Assembly: GCF_000022205.1 (NCBI RefSeq)
Contig: NC_012029.1
Coordinates: forward strand, 2,356,001 to 2,420,000
DNA from: Halorubrum lacusprofundi ATCC 49239
GTDB lineage: Archaea > Halobacteriota > Halobacteria > Halobacteriales > Haloferacaceae
Length of the DNA: 64,000 nucleotides
Direction: 5' to 3'
The notes below the pieces were generated by a model, which worked only from the letters and a program-made list of their open reading frames with translations, made no database searches and was not told the origin of the DNA. A program made the position numbers and the translations under genes. Positions 52,833 through 61,169 of this stretch are shown piece after piece; within the stretch, counting starts at the first letter, position 1, and every line of letters starts with the position of its first letter.

Positions 52833-53831
52833 ATGACAACTCCAGACAGTCGGCTCACCTTCGGCATCCTCGGGACGGCGGGGATCGCGCGGAAAGCCGT
52901 CGTCCCGGCGATCGCGGCGAGCGACCACGCGCTCGGTGCGGTCGCGTCCCGGGACGGCGAGCGCGCCGAGCGGTTCGCCGAGGAACACGCGATTCCGCGG
53001 AGCTACGACTCGTACGAGGCGCTGCTCGAAGACGATGAGATCGACGCGGTGTACGTCCCGCTCCCGAACGGGCTCCACGCCGAGTGGACGAAGCGGGCAG
53101 CCGACGCCGGACATCACGTGCTCTGCGAGAAGCCGCTCGCGGTCGACGCGGCGGAAGCGCGCGAGGTGACCGATCACTGCGCGGAGCGGGGCATCACCCT
53201 GATGGAGGGGTTTATGTACCGATATCACCCGCGCACCGAGCGCGCGCTTGAACTGGTCGAACGGGAGTTAGACGACGTGCGCACCGTGACCGCAACGTTC
53301 CGGTTCCCGCTGTACGACCGCCCGAACGACGTGCGGCTGGACCCCGACCTCGCCGGCGGGTCGCTGATGGACGTTGGATGTTACCCCGTTTCAATCGCCA
53401 GGGCGGTACTCGGGACGCCTGACCGGGCGTACGCGCACACGCACGACACCCGTGATGCCGGCGTCGACACGGAGCTCGCGGGCGTGCTAGAGTACGAGGA
53501 CGGCCGGTCGGCGCGCGTCGCCTCCGGCTTCGACACGCAATTGGTCCAGCGCTACCGGATCGACGCGACCAACGGCTGGGTCGCGGTCAAGCAAGCGTTC
53601 GACACACCCGCCGACGAACCGGTGGAGCTGACCTACAAGATCGACGGACGGCACGGCGTCGAGACGTTCGATCCCGTTGACCACTACCGGCTGCAGGTAG
53701 AGCACTTCGCTGATCGCGTCGCCGACGGCGCTCGCCCGTTGACCGACGGAAAAGAAGCGGTCGCGAGTATGCGAGTTATCGACGCGTTATACGAGAGTGC
53801 CGCCGGAAACGGGTCGGTCGCGGTCGAGTAA
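52833..53831 (+). CDS. Gfo/Idh/MocA-family oxidoreductase
   Basis: A 332-residue NAD(P)-dependent sugar or polyol dehydrogenase-like enzyme. Rossmann start LTFGILGTAGIARKAVVPAI, then VYVPLPNGLHAEWTKRAADAG and HVLCEKPLAVDA with the catalytic-site Lys, MEGFMYRYHP, and GGSLMDVGCYPVSIAR; the C-terminal beta sheet follows. Related to xylose dehydrogenases and trans-1,2-dihydrobenzenediol dehydrogenases. It interrupts the sulfur cluster and has no visible connection with it. Confidence 0.92.
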   Translation: MTTPDSRLTFGILGTAGIARKAVVPAIAASDHALGAVASRDGERAERFAEEHAIPRSYDSYEALLEDDEIDAVYVPLPNGLHAEWTKRAADAGHHVLCEKPLAVDAAEAREVTDHCAERGITLMEGFMYRYHPRTERALELVERELDDVRTVTATFRFPLYDRPNDVRLDPDLAGGSLMDVGCYPVSIARAVLGTPDRAYAHTHDTRDAGVDTELAGVLEYEDGRSARVASGFDTQLVQRYRIDATNGWVAVKQAFDTPADEPVELTYKIDGRHGVETFDPVDHYRLQVEHFADRVADGARPLTDGKEAVASMRVIDALYESAAGNGSVAVE

Positions 53832-53851
53832 GAGGGGAATCGGGTCCGCCG

Positions 53852-54439
53852 TCAGACGAGTAGCTGGATGTCCGCGTCGACCATGTCCTGGAACGCGGAG
53901 GCAGCGCCGACGCCGGTCGTGACGCCGTCGTAGAAGTCGTCCTCGTCGTAGCCGAGCAGGTCGATCGTCATCTGACACGCCTGCAGTTCGACGCCGCTCG
54001 CGAGCGAGGTCTCGATGAGCTCCTCCACCGTCGCGACGTCGTTGTCGTCGATTTTGTTGCGCATCATGCGCGTCGTCATCCGGTCCATGCCCGGGAGCGC
54101 GGCGATCATGTTCGGGACCGGCATGTTCGGGTTCCCCACGGAGCTGAGCTGGAGGTTCTTCGAGTTCTCCTCGTGGAGGATCTCGAGACCCCAGAACGTG
54201 TGGAAGATGGTGACGTCGTAGCCGAAGGCGGCCGCGGTGCTCGCGAGGATGAGCGGCGGGTACGCCATATCGAGCGTCCCCTTCGTCGCGATGATGACCA
54301 TCTTCTGGGGACCGTCGTCGTCGACGTCGGTCCGGAGGTCCGATACCTCGGTCTCGAGTGCGTCGATGCGGGCCTGCAAGTCGGCGACGGCTTCGGGATC
54401 GAGATCGTCGTTCGTCGACGCCGGTGTGTCCGCGCTCAT
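53852..54439 (-). CDS. DsrE/DrsH-like (DsrE2) sulfur-transfer protein
   Basis: A 195-residue protein. Residues 15-45 are an acidic coiled-coil-like leader; then the DsrE-type fold with KMVIIATKGTLDMAYPPLIL, DVTIFHTFWGLEIL, MPVPNMIAALPGMDRMTTRMM and SGVELQACQMTIDLLGY, whose Cys155 is the persulfide site. DsrE2 proteins work with TusA and rhodanese in sulfur trafficking. The upstream tusA gene is one base away, so the two are an operon reading away from the rhodanese gene. Confidence 0.9.
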   Translation of the reverse strand: MSADTPASTNDDLDPEAVADLQARIDALETEVSDLRTDVDDDGPQKMVIIATKGTLDMAYPPLILASTAAAFGYDVTIFHTFWGLEILHEENSKNLQLSSVGNPNMPVPNMIAALPGMDRMTTRMMRNKIDDNDVATVEELIETSLASGVELQACQMTIDLLGYDEDDFYDGVTTGVGAASAFQDMVDADIQLLV

Positions 54440-54440
54440 C

Positions 54441-54695
54441 TCACTCGGTCTTCCGGACGTAGTGTTTGTACACGTCCTGGCCGTCCTCGGTCGCCTCTTC
54501 CTGATCGACGAGTTCGGCCCCGTCGGTCGATTCCGCCCAGCCCGCGATGTCGCTCATGCTCCCGGAGTCGGTGGCGACGATCTCGAGTACCTCGCCGGCG
54601 GCGAGGTCGTCGAACGCGCCTTTGGTCTTGATCACGGGCATCGGGCAGTTCTGTCCTCTCACGTCTAGCGTCTCGGCTGCGGTTTCCGTACTCAT
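54441..54695 (-). CDS. tusA: TusA-family sulfur carrier (second copy)
   Basis: An 84-residue TusA with Cys17 in DVRGQNCPMPVIKTKGAFDD (the CPMP form, closer to bacterial TusA than the first copy's CPGP). GEVLEIVATDSGSMSDIAGWAEST is the typical middle. Encoded one base before dsrE2, it is likely that protein's partner. A minus-strand TATA box CTTATACC near 54742-54749 implies a leader of about 20-25 nt. Differences from the copy at 50655 suggest distinct partners. Confidence 0.93.
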   Translation of the reverse strand: MSTETAAETLDVRGQNCPMPVIKTKGAFDDLAAGEVLEIVATDSGSMSDIAGWAESTDGAELVDQEEATEDGQDVYKHYVRKTE

Positions 54696-54871
54696 GTTGG
54701 GTTCCCCGTGTTGGGGTTACTGCACAATACTGGTTCCCGCGGTATAAGTGTGTCGATACTTGTGATTAACCTGAACAACTGAATTATCGAACGCGCACCA
54801 CAGACGGTGTATCGCCCTACACGTGCGTACAATGGTTTTGAATGAGCTTTCACCACATCATTATATTGTGT

Positions 54872-54890
54872 GTATAGTGAATTACTATAC
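54872..54890. promoter_or_regulatory. Perfect palindrome upstream of the rhodanese/MBL gene
   Basis: GTATAGT (54872-54878), five-base spacer GAATT, ACTATAC (54884-54890). It ends about three bases before the TATA-like CTCTTAAG (54894-54901) of the plus-strand gene, covering the TFB-recognition region, where a bound dimer could block or recruit initiation. The gap also serves the divergent tusA-dsrE2 operon, so one regulator could control both. No regulator gene is adjacent. Confidence 0.6.
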
Positions 54891-54923
54891 GAACTCTTAA
54901 GTTCCTTCCCTCATTATGAGTGG

Positions 54924-56132
54924 ATGTACATGGACGCAGACGAGATGGACTTTCCGACCCCGGACTCGGACGTCGACTCGATCGAACCCGAATCGCTCAA
55001 AGCTCGCATCGACGACGGCGAGTCGGTAACGCTGCTTGACGCCCGGATGTCGAGCGACTACGAGGAGTGGCGGATCGACGGGCCGAACGTCGAGTCGATC
55101 AACGTGCCGTACTTTCAGTTCCTCGACGAGGAGATCGACGACGACGTCCTCGCCCGCATCCCCGACGACGAACACGTCACAGTGCTCTGTGCGAAGGGCG
55201 GCGCCAGCGAGTACGTCGCGGGCGCGCTCGCCGACCGCGGCTACGACGTCGATCACCTGGAAGACGGGATGAACGGCTGGGCATCGATCTACGAGACTCA
55301 TGAGGTGACCGACTACGACGGTCCAGGAACGCTCATCCAGTACCAGCGTCCCTCCAGCGGCTGTCTCGGCTACCTACTGTACGACGGCGGCGAGGCTGCG
55401 ATCGTCGACCCGCTGCGTGCGTTCACCGACCGCTACCTCGCCGACGCCGAGGAACTCGGCGTCGAGCTGACGTACGCCTTCGACACACACGTGCACGCCG
55501 ACCACATCTCCGGGCTCCGCAATCTCGCCGACGAAGGCGTCGAGGCGATGCTCCCGGCCGCCGCCGCCGACCGCGGCGTCACCTACGCCGACGATGTCAC
55601 GCTCGTCGAGGACGGCGACGAGTTCACCGTGGGCGACGCGACCGTCGAGACCGTGTTCACGCCCGGACACACGACCGGGATGACATCCTACCTGCTCGGC
55701 GACAGCCTGCTCGCGACGGGCGATGGATTGTTCATCGAAAGCGTCGCCCGCCCCGACCTCGAAGAGGGCGACGACGGCGCCCCGGAAGCGGCTCGCATGC
55801 TCTACGACTCGCTGCAGACCCGTGTGCTCTCGCTCGACGACAACGTGCTCGTCGGCGGCGCACACTTCAGCGACGCCGCCGAACCGGCGGCGGACGGCAC
55901 CTACACCGCGCCGATCGGCGAGCTCCGTGAGCGGATGGACGCGCTCTCGGCCGACGAAGACGAGTTCGTCGAGACCGTCCTCGCCGACATGCCCCCCCGC
56001 CCGGCCAACTACGAGGACATCATCGCGACGAACCTCGGGCAGAACGCCGTCGACGACGACGAGGCGTTCACCCTCGAACTCGGGCCGAACAACTGCGCCG
56101 CGAGCCAGGATGCGCTCACGAGCGACGACTGA
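54924..56132 (+). CDS. Rhodanese - metallo-beta-lactamase fusion (persulfide dioxygenase-like)
   Basis: A 402-residue fusion. The rhodanese domain comes first (about 18-130): ESVTLLDARMSSDYEEWRID with the active-site Cys89 in VLCAKGGASEYVA. The metallo-beta-lactamase domain (140-400) has DTHVHADHISGLRN (188-201), FTPGHTTGMTSYLLG and TGDGLFIESVARPDLEEGD, as in ETHE1-type persulfide dioxygenases and related hydrolases. The usual order in bacteria is often MBL-rhodanese; here it is reversed. Predicted to oxidise or transfer glutathione-like or protein persulfide sulfur in the cytoplasm. ATG at 54924 fits leaderless spacing; 54930 is an alternative. Confidence 0.9.
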   Translation: MYMDADEMDFPTPDSDVDSIEPESLKARIDDGESVTLLDARMSSDYEEWRIDGPNVESINVPYFQFLDEEIDDDVLARIPDDEHVTVLCAKGGASEYVAGALADRGYDVDHLEDGMNGWASIYETHEVTDYDGPGTLIQYQRPSSGCLGYLLYDGGEAAIVDPLRAFTDRYLADAEELGVELTYAFDTHVHADHISGLRNLADEGVEAMLPAAAADRGVTYADDVTLVEDGDEFTVGDATVETVFTPGHTTGMTSYLLGDSLLATGDGLFIESVARPDLEEGDDGAPEAARMLYDSLQTRVLSLDDNVLVGGAHFSDAAEPAADGTYTAPIGELRERMDALSADEDEFVETVLADMPPRPANYEDIIATNLGQNAVDDDEAFTLELGPNNCAASQDALTSDD

Positions 56133-56201
56133 TCCGACCGTGACCGCACCTCACGATCGGCGACAGACCCACTCGCGCGCCACCATCGGGGGTGACCCGC
56201 G

Positions 56202-56726
56202 GTGATCGACGCCATCTTCGCCGACCTGCTGGGCCCCCAGACCGTCGACGCGCTGTTCCCGAACGGGATCTCCCGGTACGCGATCGGCGGGCTGCTCGTC
56301 GGCCTCGGGACCGTCTTGATATACCTCGGCACGGGGATCACGGCGGGCGCGAGCACGTTCCTGGAGTCGACCCTCTCGTACGTTTCCGGGCAGTCCCGAT
56401 TCGCACAGTACCTCCCGTCCCGTGACTGGCGCGTCGTGTTCACCGTCGGGATCATCGGCGGTGCCGCGATCTACGCGGTGATCTACCAGGGCGACCCGTG
56501 GTCGATCGCGGGCAGCGGCTGGACCACCGAGGTATCCGCTTGGCGGCTGTTCGTCGGCGGAATCCTCGTCGGAATCGGTACCCGCGTCGGGAAGGGGTGT
56601 ACCTCGGGCCACGGGATCTGCGGCGTCGGATCGGTCTCTCGCACGTCGCTGGTCGGCGTAGCGACCTTCCTCCTCGTCGCGATCGTGACTGCGAACGCCG
56701 TCTCCGCGTTGGGGGTGGGGCTATGA
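56202..56726 (+). CDS. YeeE/YedE-family sulfur-compound transporter, first half
   Basis: A 174-residue membrane protein with GTG start. Four to five hydrophobic helices; the conserved motif GKGCTSGHGICG (Cys133, Cys140) is near residues 130-141. Members such as TsuA carry thiosulfate through a path of cysteines. Only half of the single-chain bacterial protein is here; the second half is the next gene, whose ATG overlaps this stop (ATGA). They likely form a heterodimer. Located 69 bp after the rhodanese/MBL gene and probably co-transcribed. Confidence 0.9.
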   Translation: MIDAIFADLLGPQTVDALFPNGISRYAIGGLLVGLGTVLIYLGTGITAGASTFLESTLSYVSGQSRFAQYLPSRDWRVVFTVGIIGGAAIYAVIYQGDPWSIAGSGWTTEVSAWRLFVGGILVGIGTRVGKGCTSGHGICGVGSVSRTSLVGVATFLLVAIVTANAVSALGVGL

Positions 56727-57178
56727 GCCGGCATCCCCTGTTCATGCCGCTGATCCTCGGCGGCGGGCTCGTCTTCGGCTTCGGGCTCGGGTTCAGCCAC
56801 ATGGCGCGTCCGGAGGTCGTCATCGACTTCCTGACGTTCGAGGACTTCGGGCTCCTGTTCGTGATGTTCGGCGGCTCGATCGTCGCTGGACTCGCGTTCT
56901 GGACGCTCCCGAAGCTACGCGACACCGCGCCGCTCACCGGTCGCCCGTACGGCCGTCGCCTGAAGTCGTTCGACCGCAACGTCCTGATCGGCGGCTCCAT
57001 CTTCGGGGTCGGCTGGGGGCTTTCGGGCATCTGTCCTGGCGCCGCCTACGCCAGCCTCGGTGTCGGCAACTGGCCGATCCTCTACGCGATCGTCGGGATG
57101 TTCATCGGCGCCTACGCGCAGGGCGTCTGGCGGAGCCGCGACGCCGACGACCCCGCGGTGGCTCCGAACGACGACTGA
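56723..57178 (+). CDS. YeeE/YedE-family sulfur-compound transporter, second half (DUF6691)
   Basis: A 151-residue membrane protein starting MSRHPLFMPLILGGGLVFGFG. Conserved motifs are GFGLGFSHMARPEVVIDFL and GWGLSGICPGAAYASLG with Cys104, paralleling the Cys motif of the first half. Four helices. With the upstream gene it reconstitutes the two-repeat architecture of YeeE/TsuA. Substrate is likely thiosulfate or another sulfane-sulfur ion; inferred from family and cluster. Confidence 0.9.
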   Translation: MSRHPLFMPLILGGGLVFGFGLGFSHMARPEVVIDFLTFEDFGLLFVMFGGSIVAGLAFWTLPKLRDTAPLTGRPYGRRLKSFDRNVLIGGSIFGVGWGLSGICPGAAYASLGVGNWPILYAIVGMFIGAYAQGVWRSRDADDPAVAPNDD

Positions 57179-57292
57179 CGAGCGTCTCCGGACCGCAGAT
57201 CCGGCCCTCGGCGGCGGACACCCGTCCCCTACTGAGATTCGATTTTCTACGACGACCCGTTCGTCCACCCAGTAACAGTCGCGTTCCGCACC

Positions 57293-58594
57293 ATGACACA
57301 CAACCCTTCAGATACGAACGAGCCGACCGACGCGACGGCGAACGCCGCCGCTCCCAACGACGGTCCGCCCGTCCCGACCGAGCGCATCATCGACATCGCA
57401 ACCGACCTACTCGCGATCGATACACAGAATCCGCCCGGCGACGTTCGCCCGGCGATCGCGTATGTCGAGGAGTTACTTTCGACGGCCGGCTTCGACAGCG
57501 AGCGCATTGCGACCGACCCGACGAAGCCGAATCTGATCGCGACCGTGTCGGGCGAGTCCGACAGAACTCTGTTGTACAACGGTCACGTGGACACCGTCCC
57601 ATTCGAGCGCGAAGCGTGGGATCGCGACCCGCTCGGTGAACACGACGGTGACCGGATCTACGGCCGCGGTGCGACCGACATGAAGGGGCCGCTCGCCGCA
57701 ATGCTCGCGGCCGGCGAGGCGCTAGCCACCGCCGATAGAGACCCCCCGGTGTCGGTCGCGTTCGCGGTCGTAAGCGACGAGGAAACGGGCGGCGACGCCG
57801 GCGTCGACACGCTCGTAGAGCGCGGTGCGCTCGACCGACTCGCGCCCGACGGCTGCGTCATCGGCGAGACGACTTGTTCGGGCGGGCGTCACTCCGTCAC
57901 CGTGGCAGACCGCGGAAGCATTTGGTTGACCCTTCGCGCCTCGGGTACCGCAGCACACGGCTCGCGCCCGTTTCTCGGCGACAACGCGATCGACCGGCTC
58001 TGGGAGGCAGTCTCGCTGATCCGGTCGCGGCTCTCCGCCCGTGATCTCCGCCTCGATGCGACACTGCGACCGATCGTCGAGGAGTCCGTCGCGTTCTACG
58101 AGCCGACCCTCGGCGCGAGTACGGCTCGCGATCTCTTCGAACACCCGACCGTAAATCTCGGAACGATCGAGGGCGGCGAGACGGTGAACACCGTTCCCGA
58201 TTCGGCAATGGCCCGCCTCGACGTCCGGCTCACCGCCGGCGTCGACACCGCGGATGTGCTCGCCGACATTCGCGAGTGTCTCGCCGACTTCACGGCCGTC
58301 TTCGTCGCCGACGCGAGCTGGTCGCTCGGGAGCCACGAGCCGATCGAGAGCCCGATCGTCGAGGCCGTAACGCAGACCGCCGGCAGTGTGACGGGTGATC
58401 GGATATACCGACGGAGTGCGACCGGCGGCGGCGACGCGAAGACGTTCCGACATGCCGGAGTGCCGACCGTCGAGTTCGGATTCGGTACCGACACCGTCCA
58501 CGCCGTCGATGAGTACACGACCGTCGAGGCGCTACGGCGTAATGCGGCGGTGTACGCTCGCCTCCCGACCGTGTGGAACGCGATGGTCTCGTAG
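57293..58594 (+). CDS. M20-family metallopeptidase (ArgE/DapE-like deacylase)
   Basis: A 433-residue di-zinc amidohydrolase. Metal ligands and catalytic acids are in LLYNGHVDTVPF (His), GRGATDMKGPLAAMLA (Asp), VSDEETGGDAG (catalytic Glu-Glu) and CVIGETT; the lid domain carries GTAAHGSRPFLGDNAI, and the last ligand is in the C-terminal EFGFGTDTVHAVDEYT. Family members cleave N-acyl amino acids (acetylornithine, succinyl-diaminopimelate) or dipeptides; substrate not assignable. An N-terminal tail of about 25 residues is disordered. Confidence 0.92.
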   Translation: MTHNPSDTNEPTDATANAAAPNDGPPVPTERIIDIATDLLAIDTQNPPGDVRPAIAYVEELLSTAGFDSERIATDPTKPNLIATVSGESDRTLLYNGHVDTVPFEREAWDRDPLGEHDGDRIYGRGATDMKGPLAAMLAAGEALATADRDPPVSVAFAVVSDEETGGDAGVDTLVERGALDRLAPDGCVIGETTCSGGRHSVTVADRGSIWLTLRASGTAAHGSRPFLGDNAIDRLWEAVSLIRSRLSARDLRLDATLRPIVEESVAFYEPTLGASTARDLFEHPTVNLGTIEGGETVNTVPDSAMARLDVRLTAGVDTADVLADIRECLADFTAVFVADASWSLGSHEPIESPIVEAVTQTAGSVTGDRIYRRSATGGGDAKTFRHAGVPTVEFGFGTDTVHAVDEYTTVEALRRNAAVYARLPTVWNAMVS

Positions 58595-58667
58595 CGGAGA
58601 GCGCGAAGCGAGCGGCGATCGGACGGACATTTCATCAGGATATCGTCGATGCGCGTCGCTGGCGGGG

Positions 58668-58696
58668 AATAAATAAGAGAGCCGACGAGTCGGCTC
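58668..58696 (-). terminator. Hairpin terminator of the spc ribosomal operon
   Basis: Arms GAGCCGAC (58679-58686) and GTCGGCTC (58689-58696) form an 8-bp stem with a 2-base loop. Read on the minus strand, the stem is followed by TCTTATTTATT. It lies 33 bp beyond the secY stop, so it most likely ends the long ribosomal-protein transcript. On the plus strand the stem is followed by AAAAA, so it is not a terminator in that direction. Confidence 0.7.
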
Positions 58697-58728
58697 AAAA
58701 AGGCCGCATCGGGGAACGAACGTCGTTC

Positions 58729-60207
58729 CTACTCGTTGCCGAACATCTGCCGCATCATCGGATGCATCTCCATCAGCTGCTCTTCTGCGATCTCCTCGTA
58801 CAGCTTGTACGTGATAGAGACCGCGAGCAGCAGCCCGGTTCCGGAGACCTGACCGATGGTGCCGAGCAGGTTCGCCATGACGGCGAGCAGCCCGACGAGG
58901 GCGCCGCCGATGACAGTCACCTGCGGGATGTACCGCTCCATGACCTTCTCGACGACCTGCGGGTTCCGGCGGAATCCGGGGATCTGCATCCCGGAGTTCT
59001 GGATCTGTTTCGCCGTCGCCTCCGGGCCCATCCCGGTCGTTTCGACCCAGAAGATGGCGAAGATCGCACCGCCGACAACCATGAAGGTGAGGTCGATGAT
59101 CAGTCGAACCGCGATCATCCACGGCTCGACTGACGCCGGGATCTCACCCAGGAACCACATCCAGTCCGTACGGGCCTGAATCGGGTTCAGGTAGTAGAAC
59201 AGCCCGGAGAGGGGCTGACCCTGATTGCCGTAGACGCCGAGCCATCCGGGCATCCCCGCCCACTGCGAGGAGAGGAGTTGCCCGAGGAACTGGATGTTCG
59301 CCTGCAACGCGCGAACGAGGATCATCGGCAGAACGGACGCGTAGATGAGCTTCACCGGGAAGCGCCCGCGAGCACCCTTCACCCGCGCGTGCGACAGCGG
59401 GATCTCGACACGGACCGACTCCGCGTACACGACGATCCCGAAGATGAACAGCGTGGTGAAAAGCGCCAAGATGTTCCCCGGATCGAACAGCAAGTTCTGG
59501 AGCCCCTCCGCCGTGAACGGCGACAGCGACACCGGCACGTCGCCGACGATGATGCCGTACCAGCTTGCGAAGAAGCCGGACGCGCCGAGCGCGGAGAAGC
59601 TGAAGAACCCGCCGACGATCTGCTGGCTCACCGCCGCGATGATAAACAGCCCGACGCCGGAGCCGACGCCCCACTTGCTCACGATCTCGTCCATGAACAG
59701 GAGGAGGACGCCACCGATGAAGATCTGTACGAAGATCAGCGCTTCGACGCCGAACGTCCCGATGCCGAGCGCCTGTCCGACGGCCGGATCCGCGGGCAGG
59801 AACTCGCCAGTGAACACCATCGGCGCGGCCGTCAGCGCCGTGACGATGACCACCAGCAGCTTCTGGAGGCCCTGGTACAGGACCTGATCGCGCGGGTCGT
59901 CGGTATCGAGCCCCAGCAGGTTCGCACCACCCAACAGCTGGAGGACGATGGACGCCGTGACGATCGGTCCGATACCGACCTGTAACAGCGAGCCGGACGA
60001 GCCGGCAAGTACCGACCGGAACTGCCCGAAGAAGTCAGACCCCTGACCGGCTGCCAACCCAAACGGGTTGATGTTGGTCAGGAAGAAGTAGACGACCAAG
60101 ATGCCGGCCGTCCACATGAGCTTCCGCTTGAACGGAACGTGACCCGCGGGTCGCTCCACGACGGGCATCCGCGTGAGCACCGGTTCAGCGACCTCCTTCC
60201 AACTCAT
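58729..60207 (-). CDS. secY: Protein translocase subunit SecY
   Basis: A 492-residue channel subunit of the Sec translocon. Ten membrane helices in two halves; the plug region follows NINPFGLAAGQGSDFFGQF, a typical archaeal SecY/Sec61 alpha insert, and the cytoplasmic loops include ESVRVEIPLSHARVKGARGR and FRRNPQVVEKVMERYIPQV. Works with SecE and SecG/Sec61 beta (not here) in export and membrane insertion. Last gene of the spc operon, three bases after rpl15. Confidence 0.97.
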   Translation of the reverse strand: MSWKEVAEPVLTRMPVVERPAGHVPFKRKLMWTAGILVVYFFLTNINPFGLAAGQGSDFFGQFRSVLAGSSGSLLQVGIGPIVTASIVLQLLGGANLLGLDTDDPRDQVLYQGLQKLLVVIVTALTAAPMVFTGEFLPADPAVGQALGIGTFGVEALIFVQIFIGGVLLLFMDEIVSKWGVGSGVGLFIIAAVSQQIVGGFFSFSALGASGFFASWYGIIVGDVPVSLSPFTAEGLQNLLFDPGNILALFTTLFIFGIVVYAESVRVEIPLSHARVKGARGRFPVKLIYASVLPMILVRALQANIQFLGQLLSSQWAGMPGWLGVYGNQGQPLSGLFYYLNPIQARTDWMWFLGEIPASVEPWMIAVRLIIDLTFMVVGGAIFAIFWVETTGMGPEATAKQIQNSGMQIPGFRRNPQVVEKVMERYIPQVTVIGGALVGLLAVMANLLGTIGQVSGTGLLLAVSITYKLYEEIAEEQLMEMHPMMRQMFGNE

Positions 60208-60210
60208 TGG

Positions 60211-60708
60211 TTACGCCTCGTCGTCCTCGTCGTCGGAAGTGTTTTCCGATTCGTCAGCGGCTTCCTCGGCGCGCTCAGAGAGTGTCGCCTCGCCGCCAGC
60301 CTCCTCGATAAGTTCGACCGCACCGGCGGTGAACGCGTCGGCGGTGACGCGGAGCTCGCGGCGGACCTGTCCGCCGCCGAGTACCTTCACGACATCGGCT
60401 TCGTAGCCGTCCTCGACGACGTCGCGTGCGTCGATGACGTACGCGTCGCCGTCTTCCTCGGCGAGATCGTCTGCGGCGTACAGCGCCGCATCCTCGTCGA
60501 GCTTCTGGACGGTGACCTCGAGGACCTCGGTCTGCGCACTCTCGGGTCGTTTGAATCCGTACTTGCCGAGCGGGCCGTAGTTGTGGAACTCGTGTTTCGC
60601 GCGACCGGCCGCACCGCGACCGCCGCGGTGACCGGCACCGCGCCGGTTCTTATGCGTTCCGCCGCCGTGCGTGCGAGAACCGCGCTGTCGACGTTTCTTG
60701 TTCGTCAT
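60211..60708 (-). CDS. rpl15: 50S ribosomal protein L15
   Basis: A 165-residue large-subunit protein (uL15). The basic N terminus MTNKKRRQRGSRTHGGGTHKNRR threads into rRNA; GFKRPESAQTEVLEVTVQKLDE and the KVLGGGQVRRELRVTADAFT region are conserved, followed by a long acidic haloarchaeal tail (ESENTSDDEDDEA). Its ATG overlaps the rpl30 stop by four bases. Confidence 0.97.
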   Translation of the reverse strand: MTNKKRRQRGSRTHGGGTHKNRRGAGHRGGRGAAGRAKHEFHNYGPLGKYGFKRPESAQTEVLEVTVQKLDEDAALYAADDLAEEDGDAYVIDARDVVEDGYEADVVKVLGGGQVRRELRVTADAFTAGAVELIEEAGGEATLSERAEEAADESENTSDDEDDEA

Positions 60709-61169
60709 CGCATCGCCTCCAGGAGACTGTCGATCTCCTCCGTGGTGTGGCGACCGAGTTCGCCGCCCTCGATCACCGGGTGTTTGATGCCCTCGTGACC
60801 GCCGCGGGGGGCGTGGAGTCGGAGCGTCGGCGAGAGGCCCTGCTCGCGCAGGGTCGTCTCCTCGTCGACGAGCGCCTCGGCCAGCGCCTCCAGATCGGCG
60901 TAGTCGGTATTGTCGCCGATCCACTCGTCATCGATATCGGCCGAGCCTTCGAGAGGCTCGCCGCGTCGCGCGATGGTGGTCTTGACGACATCCACGCTCG
61001 GTTCCCCGAACGCGACGACATCGTTCACCTTGGTGAGCATGCCGCGGTACGAGTCCGTCTCGGGGACGAACGTCGCGTGGTTGACGCGCCCGATATTCAG
61101 CATGTCGAGGGTATCCTCGACGCCGTACTCGAGGTTCACGTCGCCGCGGAGCTGTACGATCGCTTGCAT
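60705..61169 (-). CDS. rpl30: 50S ribosomal protein L30
   Basis: A 154-residue uL30 (L7/L30e-like long archaeal form): [43 protein letters not shown] and the end RLHAPRGGHEGIKHPVIEGGEL. A GTG immediately before the ATG would add one residue; I chose the ATG, which overlaps the S5 stop by one base (TGATG). Confidence 0.96.
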   Translation of the reverse strand: MQAIVQLRGDVNLEYGVEDTLDMLNIGRVNHATFVPETDSYRGMLTKVNDVVAFGEPSVDVVKTTIARRGEPLEGSADIDDEWIGDNTDYADLEALAEALVDEETTLREQGLSPTLRLHAPRGGHEGIKHPVIEGGELGRHTTEEIDSLLEAMR

